A program made the translations under genes and the position numbers. Source: Varanus komodoensis (taxonomy: Eukaryota > Chordata > Lepidosauria > Squamata > Varanidae). From it: DNA of 64,000 nt. The stretch spans positions 4,816,353-4,880,352 of the forward strand of contig NW_025335587.1 of assembly GCF_004798865.1 (NCBI RefSeq), written 5' to 3'. Below, in pieces: positions 50,701 through 62,889 of this stretch (positions are counted from its first letter, which is position 1; each line of letters opens with the position of its first letter). The notes under the pieces were generated by a model. That model saw nothing but the letters and a program-made list of their open reading frames with translations, was not told where the DNA came from and made no database searches.

Positions 50701-53700
50701 AAAAGGAGTAAGAGTAGAACAGCCCTAACTTTGATCTGAGGAGCGGGGGGGGGGGGGGGATGGTGAATTTGTTTGTTTTAAAGTTTTCATTTAATTCCTT
50801 TTCGATACTGAGAGAGCAAGAGGAGAGGTTCAAGTTAGTTTCTACAAATAACCAACATCAAGATTTTTTCCTTGTCTACCAGCATGAAAACAGGATTTTT
50901 AAAAAGTACACCTATATCAACGTGTCAAATTTCACAAGAATTATTTGTCAAGGGAAGCAGCAGCATCTTTCACATTGCTTATTAAAAGCTCAAGGCTGAA
51001 ATCTGATGCAAGCTGCCTTCAACCAGTCCAGAAAGGCTGATGGCATGGATGAATCTTTCTCTAACCCCATTTCTCACACCCTTACTGGGAAGCTTCCCCA
51101 TATTTTAAGCTCTGATAGAATGCAAGCCATCAGCACAGGGCTGGGAGTGAAGGGGGGGGGTGTACTGATGATAAAACCACTACCTCTCAAAGCAGTGTTA
51201 TGGTCATTGAATGTGTGCATCCATGTGACAGTGCCTCCGTGGAATGCAAATTGTGACAGGGCTACTTCAGATCAAAAGCAACAGAAGACACAAGCCACCC
51301 ATCATTAAACTCTCAGTTTCTTTTCAAGTGAGAAAAAATTTAGTACTGCTTCCTCCCACCCCTCGTACCTGCTGGGCTAGGCATGATGGGTGTTCCAGGA
51401 GGACCTCCGCCACCAGGGGGCCCCTGTTGACAAGATTAAATACACATCAGGAACCACTGTGATAACATAGCCTGCAATAGGTCAGCTAGATCCTGCTGCT
51501 GTCAGCAACCATGTCTCACCTTGGTATTCAGCCAAGCATTAATCTCCTGCTAAAACCTTTGATGCACTCTTGTAGCCAAAGTGCAATTTCTTTGTTTAAG
51601 CCTCAGGAAAAATGAAGGCTTTACTGAGAGGTAGCAGGGGCACATATCTTTGAGAAGTACATGTAGGATCTTCTGCCAGGGGAGTAATGGGGGGCATTTT
51701 TTGTAACCTTCACATCTGCAGAAGATGCAAGCAAAACATGCAGCCCAGAATGCTGCAATGTACTTCTTAGATGCGTAGGACCACATCATGTTTCTATGAT
51801 CTATTATCACCAATGCACCATGAACACACAACAACAGTCAAGAGTGGTGGTGTACTAATCTGACAAGGTTTATTCATGCTGCCTGGGAAAAAAGAAGGAG
51901 CTTCCTTAGTAACTAGTCAGACACTGCAAGCATTTTTGCATTACCCCAGAAGCACATCCATGTGTCAAGGAACAAAGCTATGCTGTGAGCATTTGTGACC
52001 CGAGCATAATCTGTGAATTTGTGCACACAAACAAAAGGTTTAATCATCTTATGCACTGGCACATCATGAACTTACCACGTATGTACCAGGTGATGAAGAA
52101 GAGTATGGAATCTGTAAACAGATGAGAGTACAGGCATTAGACTTTGAAGAAGATCTATTTCATGCAAAATAAATCCTACAGATCATGAGTTTTGCCCAAG
52201 AACCCAAAGAAATACATGCTAAATGTCAGTGAGTCAATGACTATTACCTGTATCCAGGAGACCAAGGCAATGCATGTAACTCACACATTGCATTTCCCAG
52301 ACCTATTGTTTTTAAATATCTTCAGAGAACCAGGACAGGAGCACAAAGGGGCAATGGGGCATGTTCCACCATGCCTCTCCTGCAGGATGAGTTCCACTGG
52401 GAAAGTAGTAAAGGGTAAGCAGCCCATTTAAAGGTTAAAGTGATTAAAGCAGTATAGGAAAAATAAGTGTTTCAGATCAAGTGATTGAAATGAAGTGTCC
52501 CCCACCCCAAATGACACTTACTGAGTTAGCACTGTTGGGATTGGGCCATGGTCTACCAGCTCCTGGACCCCTAGAGATTAAGAGAAGACCAGCCATTAGC
52601 ATGCATGCATTGGAATCAAATGTAAAACTGTGGAACTGAATTTATTTCCATATCTTGCATCAGAAGGACATTAATCACAAGCCAGCAATATGGAAGGTGC
52701 CTTACATGTTAATCCCAGGCATGCCAGGCCCTAGGGAGTTGGGTGGAGGTCTCATTCCGCCGCCATAGTTCTGCAATGATAACCAAGGATCAGTCTACCA
52801 TAACGAGAAGGGAAACCGGAGAAGAAAAGAGAAAGGAAAAAAAACAAACAAAAACGAGAGGGTTAGTTTGTGAAAATGAACTTTAATTAAAAAAAAAGAT
52901 GATAATGAACATACAGGCAAAATTAGCAACTTCAAGGAATAAAAACAGGGTGGTGGCAATTTGCTCTTTGGCAGAACAAGATTTAAAAAAAAAAAATTTG
53001 AGGCCACCAGGTTCTCCTCTCATGGTAGAAATATACTAGGAATGCCCAATGGGCAAGGACTTCTGGTAATGGCCAACGTATATCACTAAGGGAGTAACCG
53101 CACCTGGAGAGTATGCAAAATCGTTGTCTTGAAAAGTAATAGAAACAAACCAAGCAAATAAAGCAAAAAAATCAAAAATAGTCTCTCTCCTGCTACATGA
53201 AACCGACAAATAGTAGACAAAGTAGATTACTTGCACGGGAAGAAGCAGAAAAAAATGGTGAGAAACTTGAGTGGGAGAGATAGTAAGAAAGATATAAGGA
53301 ATACAGCAATCAGCAAGTGATGTGATGTGCGGAAGAAGAGATGCTGACAGCAAAAAGAGTTGCAACAGCTTTCTAAAGAAAGTATTTAGTTCTCCAAAAA
53401 GTCTATGGTCATCAATGAAAAACCAAAATGCTGGTCTAAGACAGTCAAAGAAATGCAAATTTTTATTTTATTTTTTTAAACACACATATATAAAGAGAGA
53501 AAGGCCAAAAATTGAAATTGCTTCTCCATGTATTTTCTAATGCAGGCTAAAGTTTGAGCACATCATGTGCATTCACTTTTATGGAATTAATCTTCACTAT
53601 ATATCCAAGAGATTCAGTATAAATTAATCAGTATAGGACTAGGTCTCACATTTCACAAAGAAAAATCTAAATGAGGAAAGCTCGCTAAAAGGAAGAGCCA

Positions 53701-56700
53701 ATCCATCATGCTTGTGAATCCCATGTTATGCTACTGTTTAAGGGTCAGAAATGAAATTATAGTTTATTGTGAAAAAGTAAACCTGCGAGCACTTGCTCAA
53801 ACACCTGAAGAAGTTTCTATCCCCCCTCCCTTTCCCCCTGTTGAGGCTGTAAATCTAGATCTCAAGCCAACAACTATGGATTCTGGGGTTTTCTTGGTTC
53901 CTGAAAGACAGCAGAGACTTTGGCTGCCTTGCTGGCTCCAATCCCAAACACTTCTCCTCTGTAATCTAAGGGTTCAATTTTGTTGCACCAAGCAATGCTT
54001 CTGTCCTGAGGGGTAGTTAAAAGTTCCGACAATAGTTTAAATAATAAACACAGTAAGCTTAAATGCTGCTAGTGGAATCATGTTCCCCTGTATGAAGAGA
54101 ACTCTGCTGTGATTTTGTGGCATAGGTTTCTTAGGAACCCACATTATTGAATGAAGCACTTCTGTCTAATTGCCCTGATAGAGTTTAGACACAACAAATA
54201 TGCTCAATATTAGGAGTTCAGTTCAGCCATACCTCTGGCAAGCATACTACTTGGCGGAATGCTTACCCATCTTGGATTATCACAATCTCAGTTTTTTTTT
54301 AAATAATCATAAAAATATCTTCCACCAAAGATTCAGCAGTCTCCATAGCTTAAATGGAGTAGAGGGCAGGACAAGGGGAACTAGTTTTTCCTCAGCATTG
54401 CTGACATGTTTCAACTCTCCATCTTATTGACTGGGAACAGGGACCCACCCTGTTTAGTAACAGGGGCACCTGCAACAGGGATGAAGGTGATCTTCTCCCA
54501 ATCCCTCACCTACAGCAAGGTGAGCAAAAGCAATTTCAACGGGAAGCATGGCACACACAAAAGGTTCTTCTCTGTAACTTCCATATGTGGCTTTATTAGG
54601 ACATTGTTCAGTCACACTCATAATGGCTGCAGCTTCCACCATTGCAAATCTTACAGGTCTACAACTTGGAAATCTTAATTCCATATGGCTTGTAACTATT
54701 TCAAGTATGCAGTTTGGTTAGGGTGGCAAGTACCTGTTTTGTTCAATATTTACAGCACATCCAGAACTTCTGAGGCATTTTTTGGCTAATGCAACTGTAA
54801 CAGATGCAAGCTGTTGTAATAATACATGGGGGACTATTGAGAGCTTTGTACCATCACTAACAGTGCCAGACCATTAAAATAGATAACAAAGCTTGTGCAG
54901 TCTAGGCTTGCCTGTAATTGTTATGATGTAGACCAATTTTTCTTTCCTGGAGGTACCCTGCTTCAACGGAGTCTTAATGGACATGTTTTTACTTTGCAAC
55001 AGTATGAAGTTCTGTTTTACTTCATTTTCTTCACATGATAGACTCCAGAAACTAGTCTGAAACGCTATGCTATTACAATCAGCATTCATTTATGTAAATA
55101 GGATTTAGAAACCTAAAGGTAAGCACATGGTGCATCTATTCTAATTCTTTTCTTGGGAATTATGCAATCACAGCTTTAACAAGATCATGAAATAAAGTTG
55201 TCCATAACAATAGATCCTTTGTAACTTTGTCTTTACCAGTCTACTTCCCCCAAATCTAGGTCCCATCCTGCAATTGCTTATACCTTCTTTCTAGTCTTCA
55301 TCAGCACATCCTGAAACGGCTGCCCCAGTTAGTGACCCTCTAAAACTGAGGTTAACCTGTTAGCAGCAGCAGTACCAAGACTGCAGGGCCAGCATGTATT
55401 CCCAGGTAGCTCTAGGAAAGGACTTTGTAATGATCAGTACTTTTGCTGCAGCAACAGTTCCAAGGTATTTAATGGGAGATTTTCAGTACAAGATCATTGC
55501 AAAGTAGGCAACCAAATAAACAGTTTATCTTTTTCCTTCTTAAAATGACAACCTTGTGGGGATTTGTCAAATGTTTTCAAAAAGGCATTAGCCACAGGAA
55601 TTCATGGCCTAGTATGGTGATAGTTCATGATCTCTCTTTTTGGGAGGGACTCTGTGAGTTGGGACATTTGCAGAAGAGCATAAAATGTTAAGGAATGCAT
55701 CCAATTTGTTTTTGACTTACTATAGTATTGTTTAAAATATATGACAGAGGCAGTCCAAGTGTTCCAAACCATGGCTTGGAGGACCACGAGTATGCTACAC
55801 ATTTTCACACTCCTTTTCCCCTTTGCTCTATTTCCAGGTTGCTTCATCCATAATTTAATGTGATGCTTAAACTAAGCAAATGATGTTTACCACCAAGCTC
55901 CAAACTATAGTTTGTACCCATACTTCAAACCATGATTACGAATCATTGCTACTGTTAATCATAGTTTGCCAAATTCCAGTGAGACAATAAACCATTGTTA
56001 GAGGAACCTGAAAAAATAGAAAGGCACTGGAGTATTGGAGGGGACAAGGGGTCATGCAACATGCAGAAAATTCAAGATCCTCCATATCATGGTTTGAAAG
56101 ATTGCCTGAATTATATATTGTGTAAAAAACTGAGCCCAGAAGATCTGTAATGTTTCATACACATGACCTTCACTAATAGTGACAACAGGTAATTATTTAT
56201 CCTTTTTTAAAACTGTGGTGCACATATAACTATGCAGGGAAGCTGCACATATCCAACACGCAACAATGCAGGGAAGAGGATTTTAGCATGTCTCTGTCAC
56301 TGGGTGAAAATTGGGGTAGGGGCATAGGAATGTTTACATTCTTGTGTAATATGTAATATAAAGTTTTTATAACCATATGGCTGGATGCTACAGGAGGTGT
56401 TCACTATAAATTCTTACTAATGAGTAGTTCCCAATATGACTACATGCACCATACAGGAAGGGACCTTGAGTTAAATTATCACTAGTAGTCATCCTAAGTC
56501 AAGGAAAAACATGCCTGAACTTCCATAAGGTTTAATGTGACAAGGTAAAGACAGGTATTTCAGCTTGTCAGGTTTCAGGAAGGAGCATGCCAAGAGAGAC
56601 AAAGAGAGAGCAGAATTGCAAGGGAGGGTCCATGGAGAAGCGAAGAGCAAGCCTGTGAAAGAAGAGATGCATATTCCTTGGTACCATCAGCACTACAATA

Positions 56701-58220
56701 AGTAAATTAACATATTCCACCTCAACCTGATACAACCAAGATGCAAACAAAAAGTTAATTGGGTGAGATGTCAAAAGAGGATCTTTCACCTCTTGTCACT
56801 AAATGAACTTTGGAATTGTGCTTTACAATATTTTGAACAGCTGGCCTGGAGAATTAAGTCCTAGCAGAATACTGGATCCTCAAACAGAAATAATTGATCA
56901 GTTTCTCATGTCACACTGCACTTCATCATGGCTGTGGAAGCCAGTTTTCATATCCAACCTCCAGTTGGTCATTGTCATGTTGTGTAAATGTGGTAAGCAT
57001 GGTTTCTGTGAGGGTTAAACAACTGTTACATAACCCTAAAACAAGACCATGGATTATGCAAAGGTTGCTTAAGTTTTGCATAACCCACACTCCTTGCATG
57101 ACACAGTACATGTGCAGCTGAATATGCAGGCTGCATATGCCCTATACTGCTGCAGCCTCACTGTGAGTTAACCCACAGTGGCTCTTATGTTGTGCAAACA
57201 AGACTAGATATTCACAATCAAGGGCTCTTCCTTCAAAGCTATCCAGATTTCTCCAATCAAGTCAGAACTGTATAAAGCAGATACTGGCAACAATTGGCCC
57301 ATGGAATGCATCTGAGAAATGCAAATATCACAACTGTCCTACTCTTATTTATTCCTCCTGAATTACTCCTGTAGCATGTAGTAAAGTATGGAAGCCAAGC
57401 ACCCCAGAAAACAGCCTCCCCCAACAAATCAACAGTACAGCTGTGCAGTCAAGATGAAAGCCATAGATTATCTGCCCCTCATATAAAGAATGAAACAAAT
57501 AAAAGCAGAATAGATTGCAGCACATTTAATTATTAAATAATGTGTTTTGAAATACATACAGCATTATACCTGTAATCTCCCCACCCCTTCCTCCCTACTC
57601 CTCAAAGGTTATCAAGCTGAGTTGGAAGATTCATTCCTGACAAAAGCCCAATTAAATAAAAGTTTGTGCATTTGGACTAAAGAGCAAAGATGGAAGGTGG
57701 GGGTACATGAGCACATGAAGTACGTGACATAAGGATGTTCACTTATGAAGGCATAACTAGGATGTTGGAAGGTGGGATATTTCCAGACACATGTAAACAC
57801 ACTAATGTAAAATGCATTATCACTAATGGTAGGGAGAAAAAGGGTCTGGGAGGATGGAAGTACTCCTAGTTCTTCAAGGCCCCAGAGACTGCTTTTATGA
57901 TGTTTTGCTCTCTAACATTATAAAGTATCAAGCACATTATTTGGCACTGGACAGGGTATAAATGCTCTGCCCAGGTTTTACCTGTGGACCCGGACCCATG
58001 GGTCCCATTCCTCGGGGAGGATTCATCCTTTGCATTGGCCCTCCCATGTTAGGATGCCCTAGTAAGAGAAAAGAGAAGATGCTGCATTATTACAGAAGAG
58101 TAAATGTATTACTAAGAGAGCCAAGAGGGAAGAACACCTGCAGTTAAGCGTACCTTGTTGTCGTGTGGGGTCCATTGAGTTGGGCAGCAAGGGCTGTGTA
58201 CCAGGAACACCCCCTGGAGG
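44725..58220 (-). CDS. SSBP3: Single-stranded DNA-binding protein 3, C-terminal part
   Basis: Eleven minus-strand exons join in frame: 58220-58154, 58058-57982, 52770-52706, 52570-52522, 52111-52076, 51423-51369, 49675-49605, 48041-47963, 46470-46442, 46065-45964 and 44754-44725, giving the last 219 residues and TGA. The Pro/Gly/Met-rich run is diagnostic of SSBP3: [32 protein letters not shown], then [54 protein letters not shown], and the end [13 protein letters not shown]. Family knowledge: SSBP2/3/4 bind LDB1 through an N-terminal LisH/LUFS domain, stabilising LIM-homeodomain transcription complexes in the nucleus; the part here is the proline-rich activation region. The N-terminal exons lie beyond the right edge. 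Exons of 29, 36 and 49 nt are unusually small. Differences from the human protein as I remember it are few. Confidence 0.96.
50453..50471 (+). repeat. (CT)n microsatellite
   Basis: About nine CT units within an SSBP3 intron, after CATTGA. Confidence 0.8.
50745..50759 (+). repeat. Homopolymer G run
   Basis: Fifteen G in a row within an SSBP3 intron. Runs of this kind are prone to length error in assembly. Confidence 0.85.
55770..56000. repeat. Dispersed 'AAACCATGGTTT'-type repeat
   Basis: CCAAACCATGGCTTGGAGGA, CCAAACTATAGTTTGTACCC, CAAACCATGATTACG, TTAATCATAGTTTGCC and AATAAACCATTGTTA: a run of near-palindromes of one word. It looks like an imperfect tandem or fold-back element within an SSBP3 intron. 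Confidence 0.45.
56900..57215. repeat. Dispersed 'TTAACCCACAGTGG' repeat
   Basis: GCACTTCATCATGGCTGTGG on the left and GTGAGTTAACCCACAGTGGC, TCTTATGTTGTGCAAACAAG on the right. Shares words with 19420-19660 (AACCCATAATGGG). Several ATGCAAA/TTGCATAA words lie inside. Confidence 0.42.
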
Positions 58221-58311
58221 CTAGAAAGAAAGAAAAAAAATGGAAAAATTGATATTTGCAAATACACAGAAAGATTACCATAGTTACTTTGCTATATAAG
58301 CTTCAGCAACT

Positions 58312-58338
58312 GGAGTGAGTGAGTGAGTGTGTGTGTGT
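58312..58338 (+). repeat. (GAGT)n(GT)n microsatellite
   Basis: GAGTGAGTGAGTGAGTGTGT followed by more GT units: two adjoining simple-repeat types in an SSBP3 intron. Confidence 0.85.
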
Positions 58339-58930
58339 CAAAAGGTTCTTTCTGTTTGACAACGGAATAGTCAATTTCAGAAGCATCAGTCTTCAAGGAG
58401 ATTTATTTATTATTGCCTCATAAAATAAATTCTCTAGGCATGGTAGAGATAGGAGTTAATTTTCCAGAGAGTTTGTATCATTTAAACAAGCCTTTCTTTA
58501 CCTGGTGTCCTCTAGATGTGATGGACCAAATCTCCCAGACCACAAGTTTTGTCTTATAAAACTAAATTTGCAAGCATTTGCAGGGCAGAATTCGTTGGTG
58601 GAATGGTGGTGTTTGATCTTTGCCCTGCCAGTGGTTCTTCCCTGAAAATCCCTCCTCCAGGTTGCTCTAAGTACACCTCCCTCCAAGTCAATAGCAGAAA
58701 CAGACATAGATGCAGGGCTGGGGGTGGAAAGAAAATAAAACAAAGCAGAGAAGCTTGCTTTTTCACTTGTTTCTTACCCTTTAAATGCCCTTTACCCCCC
58801 AGATTACCTTAGTGAATGAGGATTTGCTGAAGCAATAGCTAATCTCATATGCTCCCACCTACTCTGGATAACAAGCCTTCCTTTTATACAGTCCACGAGT
58901 GCTTCCAGAAATCATGCTTTTCATGCTGTA

Positions 58931-59007
58931 AAGCAGCCTTCAACCAGCACAGTTGTTGGAATTATGGGAGCTAACTCTAACGTATTTGGAGAGCACCAGG
59001 ATAGGGC
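58931..59007. repeat. Palindromic hAT-like MITE, 'AACTCCCATCA' family, partial
   Basis: AAGCAGCCTTCAACCAGCAC, TGTTGGAATTATGGGAGCTA and ATTTGGAGAGCACCAGGATA. Short deleted form. Confidence 0.4.
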
Positions 59008-59767
59008 AAGCCGTTTTACTGTGAGTTTACAGCAGCTTAGAGAGTTTCTCTGGGATAGGCAATTGGCTGTGCCAACTGTCTGAATACTCCTTGGATATTA
59101 TCAATTCTTATTTTGATTGCCAACATTTGGGAAGGGTTATTTGCCAATTATAATCTTCCCTGAAATTGCACAATGCATACGTTAAAGAACAGTAAAACAA
59201 ATTTACTCTTTTTTTCTTTTAACAATTTTTCCATTACTTCATAAATAATTGACAGAACAGAATTTGAAAATGTGGTAAAGCAACAATTGCTACAAAATGC
59301 ATGGTGCAGGTATTTGCTGTACTGATAGGAAAAAAGAAGTTAAAAAAGAAAAATTGAGGCATCTGAAAAATACAGAAATATTTCAAGATGAATGCTTTGA
59401 ACTTCAAGTAGCTGAAGTGCAAAGCAGCAGGAAACACCGGGTTGGGGAAGACTACTGTAAAACAGAGGAGAATCACAGTGCCCGGCCACAGGTGCAGCAT
59501 TTCAGTGGGTGATGTCTGAAAAGCACCATCAGAAAGTTATCTAGCTTGGCAAAGGATACTTTCCTGCCATGATTTATATTAATTCATATTATGATCCTAA
59601 TTACAAACTATGTAACAGAAGACTATGTAAGAGAAATTGTTACTCTTACTGCATGTTGGACCATGGAGATTTGTCTAATCCAAACTATGCTTATAGTGAC
59701 ACTGGTAAACAGCATGCATTTAAGACAAAAGGACTGCCCCGTTGTTGTATATCTGAAAAGTGAGGAT

Positions 59768-59850
59768 GTGGGGTTGAAATCAGCCCTTGTTACTTAAGAG
59801 TAGTTCCATTAGTTTCAGTTGGCCTACTTTGAGTACGACTAAGTCTGGGT
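59768..59850. repeat. Short palindromic repeat, 'AAGTAAGTC' family
   Basis: TTAAGAGTAGTTCCATTAGT, TTCAGTTGGCCTACTTTGAG and ACTAAGTCTGGGTCCAATCC: both arms of the element with an approximate inversion about the centre. Confidence 0.45.
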
Positions 59851-60956
59851 CCAATCCATTTTTTTAATCTTTTTGCAGAGGGGAGGACTCAAAGGTTGCA
59901 TTACAAAACCATTCTTGTCCTGCTATGGGTCTCTGGTCAAACCAGTTATGTGACACTCTGAGTGCTCCAAAAACCTGCAAAACTTGCTTGACCAGACTTC
60001 TGCAACAGGAGAGAAAAACAAATGCATATATTTGCTGGCAACAATGGCTCTACCATGCTTTTCATGCATGTCTCATATCTTCTAGTTTCTGGAAAAGTTA
60101 TCATTTGTTCATAGCCTGAGTCTCAGAATGAAGATGCTTGAATGAAATGTTAGTGATGCTAATATAATTCTAAGGTATATACTTGGAAAATGTGTTGTGT
60201 AACTATATTAGAATTGTTTATTTGCCAATGGAATAGACATTCCATCAACAAGTTCACTAGGTTTCTATTTTACTAAACAGACACAGTATTAAACAGTATT
60301 AAAATGTTTATTTTCTAGAATTCTTAATTTTCCTTTTCTTTCAAGTTCATCATATCCCTTCTACCATATCGATAGCACAGGGGAGAAAACAGATACATTT
60401 CCCTTGAAGAGACAAATTGTAGGCAAGCGTTCAATATCCACCATTTTCTTAATTTGAAAAAAAAAATAGATCTCTTTGTTCAACTAGGAGACAACATCAC
60501 TGTTCAAGATGGGAGTAGTTGGTAACCTTAGATACTGAAGAAATTGTAAGAAGGTCAAAATTTTCAATATGTCCACTGATAGCAGTTGACCACCATAGGC
60601 AGTAACCTATATTGTGCTCCTGTTTATTCCATGACTCCAATGAGAGCCACCTCTACCAAAATCAAGAGTTCACCCTTTCTAAAGGAAGCCTAGAAATTAA
60701 AGAAAATGGTTATTTTCAGACTGAGAGAGGTTTTTCCAGACACTCTGCTGCCACATTCCAAATACACATTTCTTTTAGTTTCTTAGTATTTTAAAAACCA
60801 CTAACTCTTCCTACCTCTAATGGCCAGTCCCACCAGTGCACAGGCAGATATGGTACTGCCCCATATCATAAAGTTTGCTTGTTTTAACATTTTTACATCT
60901 GTGCTTGGAGCAGCACATACTCTTTCCCAGCAAGCATTCTCATGCTTTACCTTTTT

Positions 60957-61984
60957 CATAGAATCATAGAATAGTAGGGTTGGAATGGGTCAAGGTGGTC
61001 ATTGGGTCCAACCCCCTGCTATTGCAGGTTACCAATTTATACCATCCCACTCAGATGATTGTCCAGTTTCTTTTGAATGTTTCTAGTGTGAGAGAGCCCA
61101 CAGCCTCTCAAGGCAACTGGCTCCACTGTCATATTGCTCTGACAGTGAGGAAACTTTTCCCAGTATCTAGACTGAATCTGGGTTGTCGAAACTTGAGTTC
61201 CTTATTCCGTGTCCTACATTCTCAGCAAAGAAAGATCTTGACTTTCCTCTTTGTGACAGCTTCTGAGGTACTTATAGAGAGATATCATGTCCCCACTCAG
61301 TCTTCTCAAGGCCAAATATGCCTAGTTCTCTCAGTATCCCCTTATAGGGCAGTTTCCAAACCCTAGATCATTTTTGTTGTCCTCTTCTGGACCCTTTCTA
61401 ATTTTTCTGCATCTATCTTAATTCTTGGTGTCCATAACTGGACACAGTATTCCAGATGAGGTCTGAGTGAGGAGTATAGGGGAACTACTACTTCTTGTAA
61501 TTTGGAAGTAATACTTCTATTACGGTAGCCCAAAATAGCATTTGTCCTTTTTTGCAGTTGCATCACATTGTAGGCTCATATTTAGCCTGTTGTTCACAAT
61601 AACTCCTTTTTCAGCTCTGTTGACCCATGTATTCCCCATCTACTATTGATGTATTTGGTTTCTTTTTCTTACGTGGAAGACTTGGCACTTGTCCTTGAAT
61701 CTCATTTTGCTACTTTCAACCTAGCATTCAAGTTTATCATGATCACCCTGGATCTTCATTCTGTCCTTCTAGGGTTTTCACTATTCCACCCAGTATTGTA
61801 TTATCTGCAAATATGATTACTTTTCCTTGAACCTCCTCATCTAAATCATTAATAAAGATGTTGAAAAGCACTAGGCCTAGGGCTGAACCCTGTGACCCCC
61901 TACTAGTTACCTCCATCTAATTTGAGAAGGTGCCATTGATGAGCACTCTGTGTCTGATTTAGCAGCAAATCTTGGATCCACCTA
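60957..61984 (-). mobile_element. CR1 LINE, 3' part
   Basis: The plus strand begins CATAGAATCATAGAATAGTA, i.e. the minus strand ends with the ATTCTATGATTCTATG repeat that marks CR1 3' ends. The minus strand at 61566-61363 encodes MMQLQKRTNAILGYRNRSI and SSLRPHLEYCVQLWTPRIK with VQKRTTKMI, the CR1 reverse-transcriptase C-terminus. The copy continues at 63218 after an inserted DNA transposon. It lies in an SSBP3 intron in the same orientation as that gene. Moderately diverged, with several frame changes. Confidence 0.93.
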
Positions 61985-62082
61985 CTGTATTTTTCGCTCT
62001 ATAAGATGCACTTTTTTCCCCCTCAAAAGTAAGGGGAAATGTCTGTACGTCTTATAGAGCAAATGTGTGTGTGCCCGACACC

Positions 62083-62395
62083 CAGGATGCTGCCGGCCCG
62101 CCTGCACCACGTGGCACCACCTGGCCGGCACGTGCTTGGCGTGCTCTGCTCCGCTGCCCCCCCCCCCGGCACAGGTGAGAGCTGTGCCGCTCAGGGGGAG
62201 GGGTGCGGAGGAGGAGGGCTTTAACCCGCCGGCCGTACGAAGAGACGGACTGCTCACCCCCACCGCCTGGGAAGACCTGCCGCTGCGCGGAAGACCACCG
62301 CCAGCATGCTGCCGGCCCCACGTGGCACCACCTGGCCGGCACGCGTTCGGCGCGCCCTGCTCCACCCCCCTCCTCCGGCGCAGGTGAGAGCTGTT
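62083..62395 (+). repeat. GC-rich block with a direct duplication
   Basis: ATGCTGCCGGCC, CACGTGGCACCACCTGGCCG and GGCACAGGTGAGAGCTGT (62083-62186) recur as ATGCTGCCGGCC, the same CACGTGGCACCACCTGGCCG and GGCGCAGGTGAGAGCTGT (about 62306-62394). The spacer is also GC-rich. The block sits inside the TA-flanked transposon and differs sharply from the AT-rich DNA around it. Confidence 0.8.
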
Positions 62396-62889
62396 AATCA
62401 CAGGTCAGTGTGTGTTTTCAAATGGCAACCCGTCTCTTAATGAAGCCCATGGGGAAGTGATGGGGAATGTGCATGTGTTTATCAGGAAGCTTTCCATGGA
62501 TCAGTTCTCTGTTAGTTGATCAGACACATTTTTTTTAGGATCAGTGGATATTTGAACAGCATTACCTTCGTGTATGAAGTTTATTCTTCAAAGGCTACTT
62601 AGTTCGCTGCGTGTTTGATTTACCGTACAATATCTCATTTTTTGTCAGAAGTTTTTTTCTATTATTTACTAGTAGGGCAGCGTGGACATTACTGGCTTTT
62701 TTAGATTTGTTATTAAATTGTCTGCAGCAGCTCTTGTATAACTGGTGTAGATTGTGGATTCCTTCAATAATTCCACTACTGACTAAGAAAGTGATGTCAG
62801 TGATTGTGAGCAACAGAGCTTCATAAATTCTGACTCTAGTGATGATGAGTTCTATGGGTTCCACGAAAACTAGAAGAGTACTCAAACTT

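Larger units (their letters stand above)
52771..57981. other. Large SSBP3 intron, no exon seen
   Basis: A 5.2 kb intron between the 58058-57982 and 52770-52706 exons. It holds repeat words at 55770-56000 and 56900-57215 and a purine-rich stretch at 52800-53500. No splice-framed coding stretch was found. Confidence 0.6.
58221..60956. other. SSBP3 intron, no exon seen
   Basis: The next upstream SSBP3 exon should encode sequence ending in a GNQ-like tripeptide. I could not find it on the minus strand here, so it is expected beyond the right edge. Repeats: (GAGT/GT)n at 58312-58338, a MITE at 58931-59007 and a palindromic fragment at 59768-59850. Confidence 0.55.

Noticed and set aside
53036-53458. 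140-codon hydrophobic open frame on the minus strand in the large SSBP3 intron
   Set aside because: It is the complement of a purine-rich stretch, which automatically yields Phe/Leu/Ser/Tyr-rich peptide with few stops. No start context or family match.
61982-62401. Open frames of 96-139 codons on both strands over the GC-rich block
   Set aside because: They arise from low stop density in the GC-rich duplicated block; the same repeat is open in several frames on both strands.
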